Assembly (NCBI GenBank): GCA_003576765.1
Contig: QEVP01000003.1
Span: 80,377 to 144,376 of the forward strand
Reading direction: 5' to 3'
Length of the DNA stretch: 64,000 nucleotides
Source: Pseudomonadota bacterium
Lineage (GTDB): Bacteria > Pseudomonadota > Alphaproteobacteria > Rhizobiales > Xanthobacteraceae
The notes under the pieces were generated by a model. It was given only the letters and a program-made list of their open reading frames with translations, did no database searches and had not been told where the DNA came from. Below are positions 53,830 through 61,800 of this stretch, one piece after another (position 1 is the first letter of the stretch; every line of letters begins with the position of its first letter). Made by a program: the position numbers and the translations under genes.

Positions 53830-55965
53830 ATGGCTACTGCCGTTCAGAAGATCACCTTGTCGTCCTCACGCGACATCCCCTTCAACAAGCTGGTGCTGAG
53901 TCAGTCCAACGTCCGGCGCGTGAAAGCCGGCGTCTCCATCGACGAACTGGCGGAGTCCATCGTCCGCCGCGGCCTCATCCAGAGCATCCATGTCCGTCCC
54001 GTGGTGAACGCCGAAGGTGCGGAGACCGGCATGTTCGAAGTCCCCGCCGGCGGCCGCCGCTACCGCGCCCTCGAATTGCTCGTGAAGCAGAAGCGCCTCG
54101 CCAAAACCGCACCGGTCCCCTGCGTCGTCTCTGACTCCAAGGCCGATGTGTTGATCGACGAGGTGTCGTTGGCCGAGAATATCGAGCGTGCGCCGTTGCA
54201 TCCGCTCGATCAGTTCCGCGCCTTCCAAGCCATGCGCGACAAGGGCATGACCGACGAGGCCATCGCGGCCGCCTTCTTCGTCCCGCTCCAGGTGGTGAAG
54301 CAGCGCCTGCGGCTCGTCACCGTCTCGCCCGCGCTCCTCGACGTCTATGCCGAAGACGGCATGACCCTCGAACAGCTCATGGCCTTCTCGATCTCGGAAG
54401 ACCACGCGCGTCAGGAGCAGGTGTGGGAAGCGATCAGCCATAGCTGGTCGAAGGAACCCTATCAGATCCGCCGCATGCTGACCGAGACCACGGTCCGCGC
54501 CTCCGACAAGCGCGCGGTCTTCGTCAGTATCGACGCCTACCAGGCCGCAGGCGGCTGCATCCTGCGCGACCTGTTCCAGGACGACGACGGCGGCTGGCTG
54601 CAGGACCCCGTTCTGCTCGATCGACTCGTCGCCGAGAAGCTCAAGACCTGCGCCGACGAGATCGCCGCTGAGGGCTGGAAATGGGTCGATGTGGCCATGA
54701 GCTTTCCCTACGGCCACGATCATGGCCTTCGCGAACTTTCTGGCACGATCGTCGATCTGACCGAAGAGGAGCGCGCAACCCGCGAAGCCTTGCGAGCCGA
54801 GTATGATCGGATCGAGGAGGAATATTCCGAGGCCGACGAGCTGCCCGACGACATCGATCAGCGCCTTGGCGAGATCGAGCAGGCACTGGAAGCCTTCGAA
54901 CGGCGGCCCGTCACCTACGATCCGGCCGATATCCGCATCGCCGGCGTTTTCGTCAGTCTCGACAGCGACGGCTCGCTGCTGGTCGAGCGCGGCTATGTGC
55001 GGCCTGAGGACGAGGCGCCGGTCGAGTCCGACGGCGATGACGATCAGACCGACGCCGATGGCAGCAATGCGCCCGCTGTCCAGCGCGCGGTCATCACCAT
55101 CGGAGGCCAGCCCGCCGAGCCCGAGGAGGACGACGACGACAGCCTCAAACCCTTGCCCGAACGCCTCGTGATCGAGCTGACGGCCCATCGCACGGTGGCG
55201 CTGCGCAATGCGGTGGCGGAAAATCCGCAGGTCGCCATGACCATGTTGCTGCACAAGCTGGTCAGCGACACCTTCCGCCACACCGCGCCAACGGGCTGCC
55301 TCGAGGCCAGTGTCCGGCACATCTTCTTTCCGGCTCAATCCGACGAGTTGAAGGAGAGCGACTCCGCCCGCGCGGTCAACGAGCGGCATGAACGCTGGGG
55401 CGATCACGTCCCGGCCGACGACGAGGCGCTGTGGGCCTGGCTGACCCATCTCGACGATGGATCACGTATGGACCTGCTGGCCCTGTGTGTCAGCTACGGC
55501 GTCAACGCGCTCTTCGAGCGGCCGAATCCGCATTCAGGTTCGGGCGTGAGCCGCCATGGCCTCGACGTGCGAATGGCGCAGGCGGACCGGCTCGCTCGCG
55601 AAACCGGCCTCGACATGGTCGCGGCGGGCTGGCGGCCGACCGTGGGCAACTATCTCGGCCGTGTCACCAAGCCGCGTATCCTCGAAGCCGTTCGCGAAGG
55701 CGCCGGCGAGAGGGCCGCGCAGCTCATCGACCACCTGAAGAAGGGCGACATGGCCAAGGAAGCCGAGCGCCTGCTGGCCGACACCGGCTGGTTGCCCGAG
55801 CCGTTGCGGCTCGCCTCGCTCGACGGCGAACAGGCCAACGATGCCGGGGAGCAGACGGACGGCGGCGATGACACGGCGCTGCCGGACTTCCTCGCCGAGG
55901 ATGGCGAGGAGGACGATGGCGCCGATGCCGAGGACGAGGAAGCCGGCCTGGTCGCAGCCGAGTGA
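53830..55965 (+). CDS. Large ParB/RepB/Spo0J-like protein
   Basis: 711-residue DNA-binding protein. The N-terminal ParB nuclease/CTPase-like domain has LVLSQSNVRRVKAGVSIDELAESIVRRGLIQSIHVRPV (27-65) and GGRRYRALELL (75-85), followed by LAENIERAPLHPLDQFRAFQAM and a helix-turn-helix region (EAIAAAFFVPLQVVKQRLRLVTVSPALLDVY). The extra C-terminal 500 residues include acidic linkers and a helical domain not found in chromosomal ParB. No ParA is next to it. Such long ParB-like proteins are typical of rhizobial plasmids and ICEs. Role in partition or regulation is inferred. Leader 2 precedes the start. Confidence 0.86.
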   Translation: MATAVQKITLSSSRDIPFNKLVLSQSNVRRVKAGVSIDELAESIVRRGLIQSIHVRPVVNAEGAETGMFEVPAGGRRYRALELLVKQKRLAKTAPVPCVVSDSKADVLIDEVSLAENIERAPLHPLDQFRAFQAMRDKGMTDEAIAAAFFVPLQVVKQRLRLVTVSPALLDVYAEDGMTLEQLMAFSISEDHARQEQVWEAISHSWSKEPYQIRRMLTETTVRASDKRAVFVSIDAYQAAGGCILRDLFQDDDGGWLQDPVLLDRLVAEKLKTCADEIAAEGWKWVDVAMSFPYGHDHGLRELSGTIVDLTEEERATREALRAEYDRIEEEYSEADELPDDIDQRLGEIEQALEAFERRPVTYDPADIRIAGVFVSLDSDGSLLVERGYVRPEDEAPVESDGDDDQTDADGSNAPAVQRAVITIGGQPAEPEEDDDDSLKPLPERLVIELTAHRTVALRNAVAENPQVAMTMLLHKLVSDTFRHTAPTGCLEASVRHIFFPAQSDELKESDSARAVNERHERWGDHVPADDEALWAWLTHLDDGSRMDLLALCVSYGVNALFERPNPHSGSGVSRHGLDVRMAQADRLARETGLDMVAAGWRPTVGNYLGRVTKPRILEAVREGAGERAAQLIDHLKKGDMAKEAERLLADTGWLPEPLRLASLDGEQANDAGEQTDGGDDTALPDFLAEDGEEDDGADAEDEEAGLVAAE

Positions 55966-55973
55966 ACACGACA

Positions 55974-56001
55974 ACGGGGAGCGGTCTCGGCCGCTCCCCG
56001 T
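55974..56001 (+). terminator. Strong hairpin after the parB-like gene
   Basis: A perfect 11-bp stem, ACGGGGAGCGG with CCGCTCCCCGT around the loop TCTCGG, begins 9 nt after the parB stop and is followed by ATTTCTT. It could terminate or attenuate transcription into the next small gene, whose AAGGAG is 9 nt after the hairpin. The outer ACGGGG/CCCCGT arms echo the recurrent leader, but the AGAGG loop is absent. Confidence 0.5.
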
Positions 56002-56021
56002 ATTTCTTCAAGGAGATCATC

Positions 56022-56243
56022 ATGCCCGTTATCAACGCGCTGACGACGCGCCGCGTCGTGTTCCAGTATCTCGTCCCCGTCCATGTCGAGGTGGAGGACG
56101 GCCTTGTCACCCGCGTCACCGTGATCGACGAAACCCCGGTGCGCGATCCCGCCGTCGTCGAAGGGGACGCGACCTATCTGGCCGCGGCGGTCATTGCCTC
56201 CGACGACGGTCAGGCGTGGCCCTCCTGGTCCTTCGGCTACTGA
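56022..56243 (+). CDS. Small conserved hypothetical protein of the element
   Basis: 73-residue protein with no recognised family. It has a short beta-rich pattern (RRVVFQYLVPVHVEVEDGLVTRVTVID) and ends in an aromatic AWPSWSFGY. AAGGAG lies 7 nt before the ATG at 56022, supporting a real gene. It lies between the parB-like gene and the third leader. The acidic composition and the lack of signal or membrane segments suggest a cytoplasmic protein. Function is unknown. Confidence 0.62.
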   Translation: MPVINALTTRRVVFQYLVPVHVEVEDGLVTRVTVIDETPVRDPAVVEGDATYLAAAVIASDDGQAWPSWSFGY

Positions 56244-56298
56244 CGGGATCGGCTTCAGCACCGGCGATGAGAGGGAGAGTTTGGGCCGGTCTGCCGTG

Positions 56299-56351
56299 AC
56301 GGGATAGCAGGTGGAGGAGAGGCCTCCGTCGCCCGTCGCGGAGTATTCCCG
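56299..56351 (+). ncRNA. Recurrent structured leader, copy 3
   Basis: Outer stem GACGGG (56299-56304) with CCCGTC (56333-56338). Inner 8-bp stem GGTGGAGG (56311-56318) with CCTCCGTC (56324-56331), two G-U pairs, and the same loop AGAGG (56319-56323). The tail CGCGAG then TATTCCCG leads to the ATG at 56352. The inner stem bases are unlike copies 1 and 2, while loop and outer stem are identical. Confidence 0.72.
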
Positions 56352-56909
56352 ATGACCCATGCCAGTACTGCCCCCTTTGTCTCGATCGGTCAGATCCTCG
56401 CGGAGAAGGTGCTGCCGCCACTTCACCGCGCGCAGAAACTCCCGCTACGCGTCTCCTGCCTCGGCACGATCAGCTATGCCGGGGCCACCGACGCCGACTG
56501 CCGTGACCGGACCATTCCGCTCGGCGACGCGGCGTCCCCTGAAGACGCCATGACCTTTGCCGCCATGCGCGTCGCGCGCAACGACATCCTTATCGGCCCG
56601 GATGACACGCTTCATTTCCGGCCACGGTTGATCGTCGTGCAGGATAACGCGCTGGGCCTGGTCCTCGCCGGTGACATCCGCGCCGGCGTCATCCTCTGGC
56701 AGCACCCCGTCGCCAGCGACCGCGAAGCCTGCCGCATCGTCGCCGAAGCGAGCCGGATTCGGGGCCTGGCCTTCGCCGCCTCCGGACGCGGCGATCACGG
56801 ATCGGCGCGCGACCTTCGCTACCAAGCCTCCCGCCTTGAAGCGCGTCTGGTCGATCCGCTGTGGCGCGAAATCGCCACCGATCTTCTCCGGCTGCCGCAG
56901 GCGGCCTGA
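56352..56909 (+). CDS. Hypothetical protein following leader 3
   Basis: 185-residue soluble protein with no family that I recognise. Visible features are a basic N-terminal third, LIVVQDNALGLVLAGDIRAGVILWQHPVASDREACRIVAEASRIRGLAFAASG in the middle, and a C-terminal RLEARLVDPLWREIATDLLRLPQAA helix. No enzymatic motif, signal or membrane segment was found. The leader and good start context support it as a real gene. It is followed by a hairpin terminator at 56931-56951. Confidence 0.65.
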   Translation: MTHASTAPFVSIGQILAEKVLPPLHRAQKLPLRVSCLGTISYAGATDADCRDRTIPLGDAASPEDAMTFAAMRVARNDILIGPDDTLHFRPRLIVVQDNALGLVLAGDIRAGVILWQHPVASDREACRIVAEASRIRGLAFAASGRGDHGSARDLRYQASRLEARLVDPLWREIATDLLRLPQAA

Positions 56910-56930
56910 CCCCGCCCCATTCCTTCAATC

Positions 56931-56951
56931 AGCCCGGCCTCGCGCCGGGCT
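56931..56951 (+). terminator. Intrinsic terminator before the 56973 gene
   Basis: A perfect 8-bp stem (AGCCCGGC with GCCGGGCT, loop CTCGC), followed by TTGTCGTTT. It lies 21 bp after the stop of the preceding gene. Confidence 0.6.
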
Positions 56952-56972
56952 TTGTCGTTTCAGGAGCCTGCC

Positions 56973-57389
56973 ATGGCCGACTTTTTCACACATTTTTCCT
57001 GCATGCTCGACGTCGGCACCCCCGACAATGCCGCGCGGGCACTCGACCTCTACAACACGCTCTCCGAAGAGGGCGCGTCGGAGGAGCCCCCGTCCGATGG
57101 CTTCCTGCTCTCGATCCAGCCCGAGCATGGCGGGAGCAAGCTCTGGATGCGCGACGACGTCACCGGCGATCCCGAACGCCTGATCCAGTTCGTGAAGCGC
57201 TGCGCCGCCGAGTTCACACTGACCGGGCGCTGGGGCTTCCAATACGCCAACACCTGCTCAAGACCGCGCGTCGACGCCTTCGGCGGTGGCGCGCATGTGC
57301 TCGACCTCGCCACCGGCGAGACGGTGGCCTGGACCTACACCAGCGGCTGGCTCGCCGACGTGCTCGACGGAGGCGATCCCGATGCCTGA
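56973..57389 (+). CDS. Hypothetical protein of the element backbone
   Basis: 138-residue soluble protein with no recognised family. It starts MADFFTHFSCML with AGGAG 6 nt upstream; an upstream TTG in the same frame is less likely. It contains QFVKRCAAEFTLTGRWGFQYANTCSRPRVDAFGGGAHVLDLATGETVAWTYTSGWLADVLDGGDPDA, with aromatic residues and an acidic end. It overlaps the next gene by 8 nt, so the two should be coupled. Function unknown; I only infer that the pair acts together. Confidence 0.68.
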   Translation: MADFFTHFSCMLDVGTPDNAARALDLYNTLSEEGASEEPPSDGFLLSIQPEHGGSKLWMRDDVTGDPERLIQFVKRCAAEFTLTGRWGFQYANTCSRPRVDAFGGGAHVLDLATGETVAWTYTSGWLADVLDGGDPDA

Positions 57390-58026
57390 GGTCATCGAAA
57401 CCACCGTCTATCGGCTCGGCGAACTCTCCGAACCGGCCAAGGAGACAGCGCGATCATGGTATCGCGAGAACGGCGTCGAGCACGATTGGTTCGAGTGCGT
57501 CTATGACGATTTCGTCCGCATCGGGGAGCTGCTCGGCCTGTCCTTCAAGACCCGGCCGGTCCGGCTCTATGGTGGCGGCAACCGTCAGGAGCCTCGCATC
57601 TGGTTTTCCGGTTTCTGGAGCCAGGGCGACGGCGCCTGTTTCGAGGCCTATTATCGCTATCGCAAGGGCGCGCCGAAGGCGCTGTGCGATTACGCCCCTC
57701 AGGACGAGACCCTGCATCGCATCGCCGACGCGCTGCAAGCCGTGCAACAGCGCAATTTCTTCCAGCTCCGCGCCGAAACCACGCATCACGGGCGCTACTA
57801 CCATGAATACTGCATGTCGGTTTCCGTGGAGCGCGACAGTCCGACCTGGCAGCCCCTGACCGACGGCGCGGAAGACGCCGTCACCGAGGCGCTGCGCGAT
57901 CTCGCCCGGTGGCTCTATCGCCAGCTCGAACGCGAGTATGAGCATCTGACCTCCGACGAGGCGATCGACGAATCCATCGCCGCCAACGACTACACCTTCA
58001 CCGAGGCCGGTCGCCGGTTCGGTTGA
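57382..58026 (+). CDS. Antitoxin-of-stability-system-like protein
   Basis: 214-residue protein resembling proteins named 'antitoxin of toxin-antitoxin stability system' that occur on phages and plasmids. Key blocks: YRLGELSEPAKETARSWYRENGVEHDWFECVYDDFVRIGELLGL and RIWFSGFWSQGDGACFEAYYRYRKGAPKALCDYAPQDETLHRIADALQ. No toxin partner is next to it. Evidence for an antitoxin function is weak and rests on naming in the family. The start MPEVIETT is set by the 8-nt overlap with the previous gene. A strong terminator follows. Confidence 0.65.
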   Translation: MPEVIETTVYRLGELSEPAKETARSWYRENGVEHDWFECVYDDFVRIGELLGLSFKTRPVRLYGGGNRQEPRIWFSGFWSQGDGACFEAYYRYRKGAPKALCDYAPQDETLHRIADALQAVQQRNFFQLRAETTHHGRYYHEYCMSVSVERDSPTWQPLTDGAEDAVTEALRDLARWLYRQLEREYEHLTSDEAIDESIAANDYTFTEAGRRFG

Positions 58027-58033
58027 TACCCAA

Positions 58034-58066
58034 AGCGCCCAGCCTTCGCGGTTGGGCGCTTTTTTC
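58034..58066 (+). terminator. Rho-independent terminator
   Basis: AGCGCCCA (58034-58041) pairs with TGGGCGCT (58053-58060), followed directly by TTTTT. It ends the 56973-58026 pair. Confidence 0.75.
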
Positions 58067-58110
58067 ATGTCAGCCATTGCGAGTCCCTTGAGAGGAAGAG
58101 GGCGGCCGGA

Positions 58111-58183
58111 ACGGGGCGAGTCCGGGCGGTTGAGAGAGAGCGCCGCGCGGGCTTCCCGTATCCGCTCTCCCGAGGCATTTCCC
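58111..58183 (+). ncRNA. Recurrent structured leader, degenerate copy 4
   Basis: A looser version: outer arms ACGGG (58111-58115) and CCCGT (58155-58159), an inner stem of GGCG with CGCC enclosing GTTGAGAGAGAG, and a tail CGAGG then CATTTCCC before the ATG at 58184. The purine-rich GAGAGAG replaces the exact AGAGG loop. Similar position and layout, but pairing is weaker than in copies 1-3. Confidence 0.45.
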
Positions 58184-58807
58184 ATGACCCTGGCTTTGAC
58201 ATCAGCGGCGGCCGACGCCGCCGCATCCCCTCCTGTCGTTCCCGTTCCTGCAGCAGAGGTCGCCGCGTTCGGCGCGGCCCTGCGTCTTCTGACCCACCTC
58301 GAGCGAGGCGAGCGCATCGACGCCGCTGCGCTACGCAGCGCGATGGAAGCAGCGTTCGGCGCGTCGGACACGACCGGCGCCTGGATCTGGAAGACGGCCT
58401 ATGACGCCTGCGAGGCTGCGACCGTCCTCTTCCTTCAGAAATACGGCAAGGCGCTTTTCCGCAAAGCCGCTTCTCCGGCTGCACGGCTTTCCGCCATCAC
58501 GAAAATCACCGGCCTCCTGCCGACGCACACGCGCCGCTCCGAGGAAAGTCAGGCATTGCAGCAATTTTCGACGCCGACGCCGCTTGGGCTCGCCGCCGTG
58601 ACCGCGGCCGCCATTGCGCCGGGCGACCTCGTGCTTGAGCCGTCGGCCGGCACCGGGCTGCTCGCAATCCTCGCCCAGATCAGCGGCGGCGAACTTCTCC
58701 TCAACGAGCTGTCCGACGCCCGCGCCAATCTGCTCGCCGCTCTCTTCCCAGCCATCGCCGTCTCGCGTTTCGACGCGGCCCAGATCGACGATCATCCGGC
58801 CGCATGA
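58184..58807 (+). CDS. SAM-methyltransferase domain, N-terminal fragment of a methyltransferase/helicase
   Basis: 207 codons. The region LERGERIDAAALRSAMEAAFGASDTTGAWIWKTAYDACEAATVLFLQKYGKALF and the SAM-binding motif LEPSAGTGLLAI (about 151-162) with LNELSDARANLLAALFP match the N-terminal part of a large strawberry-notch-family protein found in rhizobial ICEs. It stops after QIDDHPAA, just where the catalytic NPPF motif should follow; that motif is missing. The rest of the fold starts in the next frame at 58804 with GRM-SDAAYRHVASALARLADGGRLVAITG. Likely a broken gene. Confidence 0.75.
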   Translation: MTLALTSAAADAAASPPVVPVPAAEVAAFGAALRLLTHLERGERIDAAALRSAMEAAFGASDTTGAWIWKTAYDACEAATVLFLQKYGKALFRKAASPAARLSAITKITGLLPTHTRRSEESQALQQFSTPTPLGLAAVTAAAIAPGDLVLEPSAGTGLLAILAQISGGELLLNELSDARANLLAALFPAIAVSRFDAAQIDDHPAA

Positions 58808-61800
58808 GTGATGCCGCCTATCGGCATGTCGCCTCGGCCCTGGCGCGTCTCGCCGACGGCGGCCGGCTGGTCGCCATCACCGGCGCGAACTTCGGGCCCG
58901 AAATCCCGGCCTGGACCGACGCTTTCAGGCGGCTCCAGAAGTGTGGCCGCGTCGTCTTCACCGCAGCGATCGACGGCTCGGTCTACGCTCGGCACGGCAC
59001 GACGATCGAGACCCGGCTGACCGTCATCGACAAGCTCCCGGCTGACGATCCGGCCGTCTTCCCGGCCTCTGCGGGCGTTGCGCCCGATGTCGCGACTCTG
59101 CTCGGCTGGGTCGAGGCTCAGGTCCCCTCACGCCTCGCTGCCGCTACGCCGTCAGCCCCGCCTGCCGGTCCGGCCGCTCCACCGCGCATTGTGCGCGGCT
59201 ATCTCGCGCGCGCCTCGGCGGCTCGCCCAGCCGCGTCGCTCGCCATTGAGCCGGAGGGGGCCGAACTCGCCTATGAGACCGTCGACTGGACGCCGCCCGA
59301 GGGCGCGCGTCTCACCGAGGCGATCTACGAAGAATACGGGTTGCAGTCGATCCGCATCCCCGGCGCACAGGCGCATCCGACCAAGCTCGTGCAGTCGGCG
59401 GCCATGGCCAGCATCGCGCCGCCCAAGCCGAGCTACCGGCCGATGCTGCCGGCGAACATCTGCGATCTCCTGTCCGACGCCCAGCTCGAAACCGTCATCT
59501 TCGCCGGCGAAGCCCATTCCGACTTCCTCGCCGGATCATGGACGGTCGATGAGACCTTCGATCTGGTGAAGGCTGCTCCCCCCGACGCCGAAAACGCCTT
59601 GCGCTTCCGGCGCGGCTACATGCTCGGCGACGGGACCGGCGCCGGTAAGGGCCGCCAATCAGCGGGCATCATCCTCGACAACTGGCTGCGCGGCCGCCGC
59701 AAGGCGGTCTGGGTCTCGAAATCCGACAAGCTGATCGAGGACGCGCAGCGCGACTGGTCAGCGCTCGGCATGGAACGGCTGCTGGTCACGCCCCTCTCGC
59801 GCTTCCCGCAGGGCAAGCCCATCACCCTGTCGGAAGGCATCCTATTTACGACCTACGCCACGCTACGCTCCGACGACCGCGGCGAGAAGGTTTCGCGCGT
59901 CCGGCAGATCGTCGATTGGTTGGGCTCCGATTTCGATGGAGCCATCATCTTCGACGAGGCGCACGCCATGCAGAACGCCGCTGGCGGCAAGGGAGAACGC
60001 GGCGATGTCGCCGCCTCGCAGCAGGGCCGCGCAGGCTTGCGCCTCCAGCACGCCTTGCCGAACGCGCGCGTGACCTATGTCTCCGCCACCGGCGCCACCA
60101 CGGTCCACAACCTCGCCTATGCGCAGCGCCTCGGCCTCTGGGGCGGCGAGGACTTCCCCTTCGCCACCCGCGCCGAATTCGTCGAAGCCATCGAGGACGG
60201 CGGCGTGGCGGCCATGGAGGTGCTCGCGCGCGATCTGCGTTCGCTCGGGCTCTACACCGCCCGGTCGCTCTCCTATGACGGCGTCGAATACGAGCTGATC
60301 GAACACCAGCTCACCGGCGAACAGCGCGGCATCTACGACGCCTACGCCGGAGCCTTCGCGGTCATCCATAACAATCTCGATGCGGCGATGCAGGCCGCCA
60401 ACATCACCGGCAGCGACGGCACGCTGAACAAGCAGGCCAAGTCCGCCGCTCGCTCGGCATTCGAGTCCGCCAAGCAGCGCTTCTTCGGCCATCTGCTCAC
60501 GTCGATGAAGACGCCGACGCTGATCCGTTCGATCGAAGGCGATCTCGATGCGGGCCATGCTGCCGTGATTCAGATCGTCTCGACCGGCGAAGCCTTGATG
60601 GAACGTCGGCTGGCGGAGATTCCGACCGATGAATGGAACGACGTGCGCGTGGACATCACGCCGCGGGAATACGTCCTGGACTATCTCGCCCATTCCTTCC
60701 CGGTGCAGCTCTACGAGCCCTTCACCGACTCGGAGGGCAATCTGTCGTCGCGTCCCGTCTATCGGGATGGCCAGCCTGTCGAGAGCAGGGAAGCCGTCGC
60801 CCGTCGCAACGATCTGATCGAACGGCTCGCATCGCTCCCGCCAGTCCCTGGCGCGCTCGACCAGATCGTGCAGCGTTTCGGAACGGAGACGGTCGCGGAG
60901 GTGACGGGCCGATCGCGGCGCATCGTGCGCAAGGGCCATCGCCTCGTCGTCGAGAACCGCGCGCCATCGGCGAACCTCGCCGAGACCAGCGCCTTCATGG
61001 ACGATCAGAAGCGCATCCTCGTCTTCTCGGACGCGGGCGGCACCGGGCGTAGCTATCACGCCGCACTCTCCGCGCGGAATCAGCGCCTGCGCGTTCACTA
61101 TCTATTGGAACCGGGCTGGAAGGCGGACGCCGCCATTCAGGGCCTCGGTCGCACCAACCGCACCAACCAGGCGCAGCCACCGCTGTTCCGACCGATCGCC
61201 ACGGATGTGCAAGCGGAGAAGCGCTTCCTCTCCACTATCGCCCGCCGCCTCGACACGCTGGGCGCGATCACGCGCGGCCAGCGCCAGACCGGCGGACAGG
61301 GCCTGTTCCGGCCCGAGGACAATCTGGAATCGACCTACGCGCGCGATGCCCTTCGCCAGCTCTATCTCCAGATCGTGCGGGGCAAGGTCGAGGGCTGCTC
61401 GCTCCAGCGTTTCGAGGACGCCACCGGCCTGAAACTGATGGATGCCAACGGCATCAAGGATGAGTTGCCGCCGATTACGACCTTCCTCAACCGGCTGCTC
61501 GCCCTCACCATCGAGCTGCAAGGCATCCTGTTCACCGCCTTCGAACTTCTGCTCGAGGCGAAGGTGGCGGGCGCGATCGCCAGTGGTGTCTATGACATCG
61601 GACTGGAGACGCTGACGGCGGAGAGCTTCGTCGTCACCAAGCGGACCACCATCTACACCCATCCCGCGACGGGGGCGGAAGCGCGTCTTCTCAGCCTTGT
61701 CGAGCGCCGCCGCAATCGGCCGACGTCGACGGAGAGCGCGCTGGCTTGGCTGGACGATCCGCATGCCCGGCTGCTCGTGAATGAGCGCTCTGGCCGAGCC

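Noticed and set aside
53866..55449. Long open frame (527 codons) opposite the parB-like gene
   Set aside because: It is antisense to a well-supported gene, with no ribosome site or domain.
52200..56352. CRISPR-like array, because short similar segments recur
   Set aside because: The copies are kilobases apart, each directly before a gene, with no regular spacers and no cas genes. They are better explained as repeated gene leaders.
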